From CAYYAU01 sp964469765 [NCBI: uncultured Clostridia bacterium] (GTDB taxonomy: Bacteria > UBA6262 > WVXT01 > CAYYAU01), in assembly GCA_964469765.1 (NCBI GenBank), contig CAYYAU010000002.1, positions 1 through 22,105 of the forward strand: a DNA stretch of 22,105 nt. The letters run 5' to 3'. The stretch's first letter is position 1. Every line of letters starts with the position of its first letter. Position numbers and translations under genes: made by a program. Shown here piece after piece: positions 1 to 6,503 of this stretch. The notes below the pieces were generated by a model. That model made no database searches, was not told where the DNA came from, and saw nothing but the letters and a program-made list of their open reading frames with translations.

Positions 1-22
1 AAACAATTCTTTTCTGTATCAT
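1..22 (-). CDS. Start of a truncated gene, probable NIL-domain/4Fe-4S protein (5' end only)
   Basis: An ATG at 20-22 on the minus strand opens a frame reading MIQKRIV before the window ends. A strong Shine-Dalgarno (AAGGGGGGTG) stands just before it, and it begins 53 bases after the end of the HcyBio gene, so it is almost certainly the next gene of the same operon. Only seven residues are visible. From memory, NIL-domain ferredoxins often begin with an (I/V)xKR(I/V)VL strand, and a NIL plus 4Fe-4S protein is the usual partner of the HcyBio protein (the MA1821/MA1822 pair in Methanosarcina acetivorans). The assignment therefore rests mainly on context and is inference; that a gene starts here is well supported. 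Confidence 0.5.
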
Positions 23-75
23 AACACCCCCCTTAATACAACAGAGATTCTAAATTTGAAAATTAGCCGCTCTAA

Positions 76-1275
76 CTACGCTCTTTCCTTTAAAGGTCTA
101 AACACAATATCTGAATCAACAGATGGTAATGGAGCAATAGGTTCTGAAAGGAAAAACTTACCCTCTTTAATCCAATTTTTAAGTAATAAGGCAATCTCTC
201 TTGCTTTTTTATAACTTGAAAGAGCGCCAGTCGGAATTTCCTTTCCTTTTAACTTTATTTTTCCTGAACGAAGCTGTTTATAGTTTATCTCCCCTAAACT
301 CCGAGAAACACCTTCTGGATAATCCTTTGAATAATCAACTATTTGAGTATATATATCCTCATCCTTAACGGCTGTATATTTACAGATTTCTTCACTTAAG
401 ATTGGTATGGGAATTCCTATTCCAACAGTTAATGTAACTCCATATCCATACATTGAGGTACCTTTTAACCACTCTGAACTCATCCTTTTTAAATCACCTA
501 CTACAGCAATTGTTCCAGCAGGCATCTGGGGAACTCCATTCTCTTTTCGTTTCACATTTGGATTATGTTGTGTTCCTTGAAATACAATATGTCCTACTCC
601 ACCTCCAAGGAAAATCTTTGTTCCTATACCAATTGTTTTATAATAAGGATCGTTTAATAATGGGGAAAGCTGCCCAGCGCTACAATAGTTCGCATTACCA
701 AGATTTGGCTTTAAAACACCCATATAAGTATAAACTGTTCTATCTGATAAATTTACGGCTACATTATAATTTTGATAACAGTTTCTTATATTAAAAAGAA
801 CCGCTTCATTTAAATCCTTTATATTAATTAATGTTTTTAAACTTTTCCTCGGATAACAGTCTGTTGGATATGTTGTAGCTTCAAGAAGGATGTCCTTCCC
901 AGATACCAACTCCTCAATTACATGTGCCCCTCCATACAAAAACTCTCCTGGATAGACCTTGTTTCTTGGGTCATCATCTGACAATGCGGTTGCTCCTATA
1001 AAAATATCAACAGCTGCAAAACCTCCGTATGCAACAACATTATTTAATGTAATCTTTCCACCACCTAATTTTATCTTTGGTTTTGAATGCCCAATATTAA
1101 AATATGCACCAGAAGAGCACATTGGTCCAAAGGTTCCTGTTGTTACAACATCAACCTCTTTTGTTGCTTCTTTAACTCCTTTTTCTTCAACAATATCAAC
1201 AATCTCCTCAGCAGTTACCACAACCACTTTCCCATCTTTTATTCTTTCATTAATCTGGGCAATTGTTTTTGACAT
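76..1275 (-). CDS. Homocysteine biosynthesis protein, HcyBio/DUF39 family (COG1900)
   Basis: This 399-residue protein matches the HcyBio (DUF39) family, which with a NIL/ferredoxin partner is needed in methanogens and some sulfate reducers to insert sulfur into aspartate semialdehyde and give homocysteine without O-acylhomoserine. Visible family features are the N-terminal TGTFGPMCSSGAYFN segment with Cys53, the glycine-rich KLGGGKITLNN stretch, the TYPTDCYP segment with Cys140, and a glycine-rich region near 223-229 (FLGGGVG). The two Cys sit in the two segments where the family keeps conserved cysteines. No CBS pair follows at the C-terminus, unlike some archaeal members, so this is the short form. 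A GGGAGGT ribosome site precedes the ATG. Upstream are a zinc-ribbon frame (14 bases away) and cysteine synthase; downstream a probable NIL-ferredoxin begins. Asd, which makes the presumed substrate, is about 5 kb away. Confidence 0.93.
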   Translation of the reverse strand: MSKTIAQINERIKDGKVVVVTAEEIVDIVEEKGVKEATKEVDVVTTGTFGPMCSSGAYFNIGHSKPKIKLGGGKITLNNVVAYGGFAAVDIFIGATALSDDDPRNKVYPGEFLYGGAHVIEELVSGKDILLEATTYPTDCYPRKSLKTLINIKDLNEAVLFNIRNCYQNYNVAVNLSDRTVYTYMGVLKPNLGNANYCSAGQLSPLLNDPYYKTIGIGTKIFLGGGVGHIVFQGTQHNPNVKRKENGVPQMPAGTIAVVGDLKRMSSEWLKGTSMYGYGVTLTVGIGIPIPILSEEICKYTAVKDEDIYTQIVDYSKDYPEGVSRSLGEINYKQLRSGKIKLKGKEIPTGALSSYKKAREIALLLKNWIKEGKFFLSEPIAPLPSVDSDIVFRPLKERA

Positions 1276-1289
1276 GCATTACCTCCCTC

Positions 1290-1423
1290 TCAATCTTCAA
1301 TCTCAAAATAATAAACTATACTCCAACATCTTGGACATATCTGTATATCTCCATCATCAAAAACATATACACACTCCCCACAATACTCACATAATCTAAT
1401 CTCTCCATTCCCAACATTTTCAT
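1290..1423 (-). CDS. Tiny zinc-ribbon protein, reading frame broken by one base near its start
   Basis: Between cysK and the HcyBio gene one minus-strand frame reads through a rubredoxin-like zinc ribbon: CEYCGEC, then 11 residues later CPRCW, then an acidic end (YYFEIED) and TGA at 1290-1292. This frame has no usable start: a TAG lies just upstream and no ATG, GTG or TTG follows. An ATG with a good site (GAGAGGTG) does exist at 1421-1423 but in a frame one base off, and that frame alone gives a featureless 35-residue peptide. Adding one A to the AAAA run at 1417-1420 joins the two and gives a 44-residue protein beginning MKNVGNGEIRLCEYC. So this is a real small gene with a one-base sequence error, a recent frameshift, or slippage on the A-run. 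Function unknown; a small Zn or Fe ribbon protein in a sulfur operon is plausible. Confidence 0.55.
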
Positions 1424-1469
1424 CACCTCTCTAATAATAATTTAGGTTGCTATATTATCATTATATTTA

Positions 1470-2429
1470 TCAGTATGTAGCGTCGTATTGAAAAAGTTCT
1501 GTTGAAAGATACCTATCGCCTAAATCAGGTAGAATAACAACAACCATTTTTCCTTTATTCTCTTTTCTTCTTGCCACCAGCACTCCTGCATGTAAAGCAG
1601 CTCCGGAAGAAATGCCAGCAAATATCCCCTCCTCTTTAGCCAGACGTCTTGCACAACTAATTGCTTCTTCATTTGTCACTCTAATTATCTCATCAATAAT
1701 ATTTATATTCAAAACATCGGGAATAAAACCTGCTCCAATCCCTTGAATCTTATGAGAAGAAGGCCCACTTCCAATCGTCTTACCATACTTCTGGCGAGAT
1801 AATACAGCAGAGTCTTTAGGTTCAACAGCTACTACCTTAAAAGATGGCTTCTTCTTTTTTATACTTTCAGCAACTCCTGTTATAGTCCCTCCAGTACCTA
1901 CACCTGAAACCAGAAAATCTATCTTTCCCTCTGTATCATTCCACAACTCTTTTGCAGTGGTTTTTCTATGAATCTCTGGATTAGAGGGATTCTTAAACTG
2001 CTGTGGCATAAATGTACTATGATGTTTTTTAATAATTTGTTCTGCTTTCTTCACAGCGCCATTCATCCCTTCATTTCCGGGTGTCAACACCACCTCAGCA
2101 CCAAATGCCTTTAAGAGATTTCTTCTCTCTATACTCATCGTATCAGGCATTGTTATTATTAATCTATAACCTTTTACTGCACAAACAAATGCTAAAGCTA
2201 TACCTGTATTTCCACTTGTTGGTTCCACAATTACAGTGTCTTTTTTAAGAAGCCTTTTCTTTTCTGCATCCTCAATCATACTAACACCAATTCTATCCTT
2301 TACACTTCCACAAGGATTAAAAAACTCTAACTTCGCAACTAAGTTTATATTAAACTCTTTATTTATCTTCTTTAAATACACAAGCGGAGTATTACCAACA
2401 AGTTCAGTAATATCAGAAGCGATTTTCAT
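1470..2429 (-). CDS. cysK: Cysteine synthase (O-acetylserine sulfhydrylase, PLP-dependent)
   Basis: The 319-residue product is a full-length fold-type II PLP enzyme that joins sulfide to O-acetylserine (or O-phosphoserine in some lineages) to give cysteine in the cytoplasm. The PLP lysine is Lys44 in NPCGSVKDR, the substrate loop is TSGNTG at 71-76, the phosphate-binding loop is GTGGT at 178-182, and the QQFKNPSNP segment is at 143-151. The C-terminal Ser of ISSGAALHA contacts the PLP pyridine nitrogen. There is no C-terminal CBS domain, so this is not a cystathionine beta-synthase of the long type. It follows the Rrf2 regulator and the 49-residue Thi4-like frame by 20 bases and so is probably under the same control. 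I cannot separate a CysK from a CysM specificity by eye. Confidence 0.95.
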   Translation of the reverse strand: MKIASDITELVGNTPLVYLKKINKEFNINLVAKLEFFNPCGSVKDRIGVSMIEDAEKKRLLKKDTVIVEPTSGNTGIALAFVCAVKGYRLIITMPDTMSIERRNLLKAFGAEVVLTPGNEGMNGAVKKAEQIIKKHHSTFMPQQFKNPSNPEIHRKTTAKELWNDTEGKIDFLVSGVGTGGTITGVAESIKKKKPSFKVVAVEPKDSAVLSRQKYGKTIGSGPSSHKIQGIGAGFIPDVLNINIIDEIIRVTNEEAISCARRLAKEEGIFAGISSGAALHAGVLVARRKENKGKMVVVILPDLGDRYLSTELFQYDATY

Positions 2430-2449
2430 AAATACACCCCTCTTTTAAA

Positions 2450-2599
2450 TTATATATAAACTTTCTCCTTTACTAAATCCATAGCTAATGAAGCAGCCTT
2501 TTCTCCAGAGATAAGCATTGCTCCAAATGTTGGACCCATAAACTCAATAAGTTGTTTAAAAAACTCATTTGCCATCGCTTGAGTAATCTCTTTTTCCAT
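2450..2599 (-). CDS. 49-residue mini-protein resembling Thi4 with its central domain deleted
   Basis: ATG at 2597-2599 follows an excellent ribosome site (AGGAGGAGG), 16 bases after the regulator stop codon; a longer in-frame start would run back into the regulator and has no such site. Residues 21-38 (MGPTFGAMLISGEKAASL) match the conserved C-terminal segment of Thi4-type thiazole synthases, which closes the FAD/NAD-binding Rossmann fold. Residues 4-20 (EITQAMANEFFKQLIEF) look like the N-terminal helix of the same family (pattern ITRAI..E.F...L). The roughly 200 residues that should lie between, holding the Rossmann core, are missing, so no thiazole chemistry is expected. It may be a deletion relic or a small protein kept for another task. 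No other thiamine gene is in the window. The frame is clearly translated-looking; the relationship to Thi4 is inference from memory. Confidence 0.75.
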   Translation of the reverse strand: MEKEITQAMANEFFKQLIEFMGPTFGAMLISGEKAASLAMDLVKEKVYI

Positions 2600-2615
2600 A
2601 AATCCTCCTCCTAGC

Positions 2616-3053
2616 TTAAATATTATACATAGATTTAAATCTTGATAACCTTTCTTTCTCAACAAGGTCCTGTAAGGTAATACCATCTACATATTTTTCC
2701 ATTGAGTCTTTCATACCTTGCCATACCTCTTTTGTAATACAAAATGCATATCTACTACACACCTTTGGATTTTCAATACATTCAACTAAAGATAAAGAGC
2801 CTTCGGTAGTGTAGATTATCTCACTTACTTTAATATCCTTTGGATGTTGATTCAACACATAGCCCCCTTTTGCCCCTCTTAAACTTTTAACAAACCCTTT
2901 AATCCTCAAAGAACTTAAGATATGTTCTAAATACTTTTCTGAGATTTGTTGTCTTTTGGCAATATCTTTAAGGAAAACAGGACCTTTGGAATAATAATGT
3001 GCTAATTCAAGCATTATTCTTAATCCATATCGTGCTTTGGTTGAAATTTTCAT
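2616..3053 (-). CDS. Rrf2-family transcription regulator with three-Cys cluster motif (IscR/CymR-like)
   Basis: The 145-residue protein has the Rrf2 winged helix: the start MKISTKARYGLRIMLELA, the recognition segment ISEKYLEHILSSLRIKGFVKSLRGAKGGY (37-65) and the wing with LRGAKGGY. After the dimer helix come Cys92, Cys99 and Cys105 (C-x6-C-x5-C), placed as in the Fe-S-holding members IscR, NsrR and RsrR; CymR, the cysteine repressor of Firmicutes, lacks such cysteines. It could thus sense Fe-S status, redox state or nitric oxide. It is first in an operon with cysK and the homocysteine gene, behind a near-consensus promoter, so autoregulation and control of sulfur assimilation are likely (inference). 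An AGGAAAGG-type site precedes the ATG. Confidence 0.92.
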   Translation of the reverse strand: MKISTKARYGLRIMLELAHYYSKGPVFLKDIAKRQQISEKYLEHILSSLRIKGFVKSLRGAKGGYVLNQHPKDIKVSEIIYTTEGSLSLVECIENPKVCSRYAFCITKEVWQGMKDSMEKYVDGITLQDLVEKERLSRFKSMYNI

Positions 3054-3082
3054 TTTCTACCTTTCCTATAGAATTAGTGGGG

Positions 3083-3111
3083 ATTGTACTATTAAAAAGT
3101 AATTTTGTCAA
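3083..3111 (-). promoter_or_regulatory. Sigma70-type promoter of the regulator-cysK-HcyBio operon
   Basis: On the minus strand TTGACA (3106-3111) is followed after 17 bases by TACAAT (3083-3088). Transcription would begin near 3076, leaving a leader of about 23 bases before the regulator ATG at 3053. The sequence from the -10 toward the gene contains ATAG and CTAT half-sites 17 bases apart, a loose dyad that might be the operator for the Rrf2 regulator itself; that part is weak. Confidence 0.75.
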
Positions 3112-3169
3112 GTAAAAAATTTTAGAGAAAAGAAAAGTTTATTCTATTTATCACAAAATGTTTTCTTAC

Positions 3170-4108
3170 TTATATCTTCTTCTTTATTTCATTTACATAG
3201 TCCCTAACAGATAGTGCAGCAACTGTTCCTTCAGCACAGGCAAGCGTTATCTGTCGTATTTGCTTTGAACGGACATCTCCTATGGCATATATACCCTGTA
3301 GAGACGTCTCCATCTTTTCATCTGTAACGATGTATCCATCCTTATCAATCTCTACAATACCTTCTAAAAACTTAGAGTTCGGTAAAAAACCTACATATAT
3401 GAACACACCAGAAACATTAATTTTCTTCTCCACATCTGTTTTACGGTCCTTTACTGTAACAGATGTAACCTTTGTATCACCATTTATAGAGGTAAGTGTA
3501 TGATTTAGAAGAAACTTTGTGTTTTTTTTCGGCTGCAATCTTTCCTGTAATATCCTTGTTGCAGGCATATATGGTAAAAACTCAATAAAGGTGATACTTC
3601 TTACATATTTAACAAGAGCTTCTCCCTCCTGTAAACCAGAGTTTCCACATCCTATAATAGCAATATCCTTGTCTTTAAATAAAGGACCATCACAAGTAGC
3701 ACAATAAGAAACCCCTTTCCCCATAAACTCTTTTTCTCCCGGAATATTCAATCTTTTTGGGATACTACCCGAAGCAACTATCAATGCATATGATAAGTAC
3801 TGCTCTTTATCTGTATACACCTTTATTTTCCCATTAAGTATTTCAACCTTCCTAATCTCCTTAAATTCAACTATATCTGTACCAAAATGTTCTGCCTGCA
3901 TTTTAAACTTCTCCATTAGTTCTATTCCTTTTATACCGTCTGGGAAGCCAGGATAATTCTCTATCCACTCAGTTGTTACAGGTAATCCTCCCGTTAAACC
4001 TTTCTCTAATAACAGAGTAGTTAACATTTCCCTTGAAGTATAAATCCCAGCAGTTAAACCCGCAGGTCCGCCCCCAATAATAATAACATCATATTGAACA
4101 TTGTTCAT
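3170..4108 (-). CDS. trxB: Thioredoxin reductase-like flavoprotein with atypical pyridine-nucleotide site
   Basis: The 312-residue protein has the full low-molecular-weight thioredoxin reductase layout: FAD fingerprint GGGPAG (12-17), ENYPGFP (50-56), redox disulfide CATC (136-139) in SYCATCDG, second Rossmann motif GCGNSG (153-158) and the C-terminal FAD motif GIYAIGDVR. Two positions are unusual. The second Rossmann motif is GxGxxG rather than the common GxGxxA, and the HRRxxxR motif that grips the NADPH 2'-phosphate is replaced by IEFLPYMPA (175-183). It therefore probably does not use NADPH; NADH, or another donor as in ferredoxin- or F420-dependent relatives, is possible. It has its own promoter and lies between two sulfur/metal-related operons. 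No thioredoxin gene is seen in the window. An AAGGGGGTGA site precedes the ATG. Confidence 0.93.
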   Translation of the reverse strand: MNNVQYDVIIIGGGPAGLTAGIYTSREMLTTLLLEKGLTGGLPVTTEWIENYPGFPDGIKGIELMEKFKMQAEHFGTDIVEFKEIRKVEILNGKIKVYTDKEQYLSYALIVASGSIPKRLNIPGEKEFMGKGVSYCATCDGPLFKDKDIAIIGCGNSGLQEGEALVKYVRSITFIEFLPYMPATRILQERLQPKKNTKFLLNHTLTSINGDTKVTSVTVKDRKTDVEKKINVSGVFIYVGFLPNSKFLEGIVEIDKDGYIVTDEKMETSLQGIYAIGDVRSKQIRQITLACAEGTVAALSVRDYVNEIKKKI

Positions 4109-4149
4109 TTAAACTCACCCCCTTAAAAAAATAAAAAAGCAACGTGTTA

Positions 4150-4178
4150 ATTTTACTCAATACAACTTACAAATGCAA
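4150..4178 (-). promoter_or_regulatory. Probable promoter of the thioredoxin reductase gene
   Basis: Minus-strand TTGCAT (4173-4178), a 17-base spacer and TAAAAT (4150-4155) stand about 45 bases before the trxB start. The site lies after the hairpin terminator of the preceding operon, so trxB would be transcribed separately. Confidence 0.55.
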
Positions 4179-4204
4179 GAGGAAAAAATTTTTAGGGTAT
4201 TAAA

Positions 4205-4229
4205 TAAAAACCCACTTTTGTTAAGTGGG
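4205..4229 (-). terminator. Rho-independent terminator of the arsR-ferredoxin-trmO-tauE operon
   Basis: Read on the minus strand, CCCACTT, a five-base loop AACAA and AAGTGGG form a 7-bp stem (4211-4229) followed directly by a TTTTT run. It lies about 105 bases downstream of the tauE-like gene and before the trxB promoter. Confidence 0.8.
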
Positions 4230-4334
4230 AAATATTCTAGAAAAAATGACACTTGTAATTGAGACTTATCTGTATCTACTCCTAAAGTTATATCAATATC
4301 CTTAAGAAGATATAGACCTCTATTATATTAATTA

Positions 4335-5087
4335 TTAATTATTAAAAACACTTTTTAAGAGAAAAATAGAAACTATAATTAAAACACCTCCAAATACTCT
4401 TTTTAATGTTTCTGATTTAATTTTAGCTACCATAAATCTTGACCCAAGTTGGGAACCTAATATCACTGAAATCACTGTTAAGAGCAGAATAGTCAAGTTC
4501 AGATTAGATTTAAAGATATGAGATATAAAACCAACTAACGATGAAAAACTAGCAATAAATGTAGATGTTCCAATACATATCTTTGGCTCCAATCCTATAA
4601 CCAACAATGTGGGGACAATAAATGAACCACCTCCCCTTCCAATAAGTCCAACTAAAAATCCTAAAATAGACCCCACAGTAACACCTAAAATTATCTTTGA
4701 TTTTTTGGATGAAACTCTCTTTTTTGGTTTATACCCAAATAAAACAAAAAACCCTGCACCAAATGTAAAAATAGAAAACAAAAGAATTATTGGCTTAGAA
4801 GATAACCTAAAATTTATTAATGCACCTAAAGGAGCAAAAACAATCATAGCTAAAGCAAATGGTAAAGCAATCTTGAAATCAATTAATTGATTTCTCACAT
4901 AAGTAATAAATGCAGAAAACTGCACACAGAAGTTTAAAAGCAAACCCAAAGGGATTGCTTCCATTTTAAAATCCATCCCCAACCAGAATAAAATTGGTAT
5001 ATATATTTGGCCTCCTCCCATACCCAGTATAGAGAAAACAAATGAAATACAGAAAAATATTGCTGGTGCAAAATAAAAAAATTTCAT
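4335..5087 (-). CDS. TauE/SafE (TSUP) family membrane exporter
   Basis: This 250-residue, very hydrophobic protein has about eight predicted membrane segments in two related halves. Each half begins with a glycine-rich signature: LGMGGG at 21-26 and IGRGGGSFIVP at 149-159. A basic loop (KPKKRVSSKKSK, about 120-131) separates the halves and probably faces the cytoplasm. TSUP proteins move sulfur-containing anions such as sulfite, sulfoacetate or thiosulfate, and the direction differs between members. Here it is the last gene of an operon with an ArsR regulator and a ferredoxin and lies among cysteine and homocysteine genes, so a sulfur oxyanion or a thiolate-type substrate is a reasonable guess. 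No substrate can be read from the sequence. Confidence 0.9.
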   Translation of the reverse strand: MKFFYFAPAIFFCISFVFSILGMGGGQIYIPILFWLGMDFKMEAIPLGLLLNFCVQFSAFITYVRNQLIDFKIALPFALAMIVFAPLGALINFRLSSKPIILLFSIFTFGAGFFVLFGYKPKKRVSSKKSKIILGVTVGSILGFLVGLIGRGGGSFIVPTLLVIGLEPKICIGTSTFIASFSSLVGFISHIFKSNLNLTILLLTVISVILGSQLGSRFMVAKIKSETLKRVFGGVLIIVSIFLLKSVFNN

Positions 5088-5115
5088 TTCACTTTTATTT
5101 TACTTTTTCTTGATA

Positions 5116-5637
5116 TTATTCTTTATCATCATAAAATCGACCATTATCTTTCTTTGTGGGTAATTTGTGAATTACATCTTTAAGCCAGCCTATCTTTTTA
5201 ACTTTTTTTATATCAAACTCAGGCACATATGGCTTTATATCCAATAATGGTGTATTATCAATAATGTCTACATCCTTTATATATAGAACATTTCCTTTAA
5301 TCTCAATAAGCTTTACTATTGAAATCCCAATTGAGTTTGGCCTTTTAGGTGCTCTTGTTGCAAATACACCCTTAAGACTATCTCCCATATAAGGTTTAAC
5401 TAGTAAAGAATAACCCTTTGAAAGATGAAAATGATAAATCAAAATTATATGAGAAAATCCTTTTAAATCCTTTAAACCCTCTTTATATTTCTCTTTTATT
5501 ATAACCTTCCCTCTAACCCCTCTTGCTCCTTTGGTTTGGATTGGTACTCCCTTTGGAGTCTTGAAAGGAGAATGGATTATTCCTATTGATTTATAAGAAA
5601 TCTCCTCAGCCATCGGATAATTAAGAATAGTCATCAT
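5116..5637 (-). CDS. TrmO/TsaA-type SAM-dependent tRNA t6A37 N6-methyltransferase family protein
   Basis: The 173-residue product carries the TrmO/TsaA (UPF0066) fold markers: an N-terminal IGIIHSPF strand, the SAM-site motif TRAPKRPNSIGIS (94-106) and the DIIDNTPLLDIKPYVPEFD segment (about 124-142). In E. coli, TrmO methylates t6A37 of threonine tRNA; in archaea and anaerobes the family is common and not always tested. The first ATG overlaps the ferredoxin stop codon by four bases, suggesting translational coupling. Met9 is an alternative start (MAEEISYKSIG, closer to the usual start) but has no ribosome site. Its position in an operon with an ArsR regulator, a ferredoxin and an exporter does not fit a plain tRNA-modification role, so a metal or sulfur link is possible. 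The C-terminus is charged and likely disordered. Confidence 0.88.
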   Translation of the reverse strand: MMTILNYPMAEEISYKSIGIIHSPFKTPKGVPIQTKGARGVRGKVIIKEKYKEGLKDLKGFSHIILIYHFHLSKGYSLLVKPYMGDSLKGVFATRAPKRPNSIGISIVKLIEIKGNVLYIKDVDIIDNTPLLDIKPYVPEFDIKKVKKIGWLKDVIHKLPTKKDNGRFYDDKE

Positions 5638-5954
5638 TTTCTTATTTTCTCTTCAATCTGTCTTTTAGCAATAGCCAGTAACTTTTTCTGTTTTATTAAA
5701 TTCTTTATATATGCCTTATCGGGGAAACTAATTGCTCCATAGATACACCAAACTTCACAAGAAGTACATCCAACCATACACTGTAATGGCCTGGCAACTA
5801 CTACTTTTTTCTTTTCTGGATTAAAATCAAAAACATTCCTTCCACAACTCGTTATACACATTCCACAACCAACACATTTATTTTCATCAATTATTGGACT
5901 CCAGTTTATTTCTTCCCGTGGAATACCCTTCCATTTTGAAAATTTCTCATTCAT
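5634..5954 (-). CDS. Ferredoxin-like protein with two [4Fe-4S] motifs
   Basis: The 106-residue protein has two cysteine clusters: C27-x2-C30-x2-C33-x3-C37 and C59-x3-C63-x2-C66-x3-C70. The extra residue in the second motif is like that in other members of this family rather than clostridial 2[4Fe-4S] ferredoxins. The N-terminus (KWKGIPREEINWSP) and the CTSCEVWCIYGAISFP segment are recognisable from a family often seen beside ArsR regulators in methanogens and other anaerobes. The last 30 residues are a basic helix. It likely carries electrons in the cytoplasm for a partner not proven here. It sits between arsR (66 bases upstream) and the TrmO-like gene, which it overlaps by four bases. Confidence 0.92.
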   Translation of the reverse strand: MNEKFSKWKGIPREEINWSPIIDENKCVGCGMCITSCGRNVFDFNPEKKKVVVARPLQCMVGCTSCEVWCIYGAISFPDKAYIKNLIKQKKLLAIAKRQIEEKIRK

Positions 5955-6020
5955 ACTGATATCCCTCCTTGGATATTTTTATTTTGGAGCTTGCTATTCT
6001 AATTTTGAGAGTTACTTTTT

Positions 6021-6335
6021 CTAAATTGCCTTTAAGATTTCCTGTCTTTCCCTTGCCTGTTTATGAAGAATACTCCTTACCAACTCAAGAAGTTCATATA
6101 CTTGCTTATATTTGGTTTTGTACATTGACTTCACACCATTACTTCTAAACTCCACTACTCCATTTCTTCTCAATATGTTAAGATGCCTTGAAATATTTGA
6201 CTGGTCCTTCTTTAGCTTTTCCACTATCTCACATACACACATTTCATTTTTTAGAAGATATAAAATCTCTAGTCTGGTAGGATGAGACAGACTTCCAAAA
6301 TAGTCTGAAAGCATCTTAATTATAATATCTGACAT
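6021..6335 (-). CDS. ArsR/SmtB-family regulator with CVC metal-binding motif
   Basis: The 104-residue winged-helix protein has the ArsR core: LSHPTRLEILYLLKN (16-30), then the alpha-3 motif EMCVCEIVEKL with Cys33 and Cys35, and the recognition helix KKDQSNISRHLNILRRNGVVEFR. The CVC pair equals the ELCVCDL motif that binds arsenite, antimonite or cadmium/lead in ArsR and CadC. It leads an operon with a ferredoxin, a TrmO-like protein and a TSUP exporter. No arsenate reductase, ArsB or Acr3 is present, so the inducer may be another soft metal, metalloid or a redox/sulfur signal. An AGGGAGGG site precedes the ATG. A palindrome over the promoter is the probable operator, implying self-repression released by the ligand. 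Confidence 0.93.
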   Translation of the reverse strand: MSDIIIKMLSDYFGSLSHPTRLEILYLLKNEMCVCEIVEKLKKDQSNISRHLNILRRNGVVEFRSNGVKSMYKTKYKQVYELLELVRSILHKQARERQEILKAI

Positions 6336-6359
6336 ATCAAAGCCCTCCCTTTAGGTTTC

Positions 6360-6403
6360 TATGCAATTAAATGCATAATAACATAAAGCAAGAATCGTGT
6401 CAA
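6360..6403 (-). promoter_or_regulatory. arsR-operon promoter with 18-bp palindromic operator
   Basis: Minus-strand TTGACA (6398-6403), a 17-base spacer and TATTAT (6375-6380) form a strong promoter. Over its -10 edge and start site lies the near-perfect palindrome TATGCATTTAATTGCATA (6360-6377), with 6-bp arms TATGCA/TGCATA and an A/T centre. Its size and placement fit an ArsR-family operator that blocks RNA polymerase. Confidence 0.8.
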
Positions 6404-6458
6404 GTATTTTATACTTAGGGGAAAGTATTATAAACACCTTTTAAGATATGGATAATTG

Positions 6459-6486
6459 TCAAATGTCAAGGGCTGACCCCCTTAAC
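6459..6486. repeat. Possible short dispersed intergenic repeat (TGTCAAGGGCTGACCCCC type)
   Basis: The spacer after asd holds a G+C-richer block, AATGTCAAGGGCTGACCCCC, unlike its A/T-rich surroundings. Blocks of this type recur near REP-like elements in other genomes I have seen, but there is only one copy here, so this is a weak call. Confidence 0.25.
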
Positions 6487-6503
6487 TTTATAGGCAGGTA
6501 ATA

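Noticed and set aside
959-1399. Open frames on the plus strand opposite the HcyBio gene
   Set aside because: They mirror the coding minus strand, have low-complexity sequence, no ribosome site and no recognisable motif; the same holds for other plus-strand frames in the window.
2600-2686. Upstream extension of the 49-residue Thi4-like frame to 78 residues
   Set aside because: It would overlap the end of the Rrf2 gene, while the AGGAGGAGG site fits the ATG at 2599.
6455-6475. TTGACA-like boxes in the asd-arsR spacer as a second promoter
   Set aside because: No acceptable -10 lies at 16-18 bases, and a much better promoter is found at 6375-6403.
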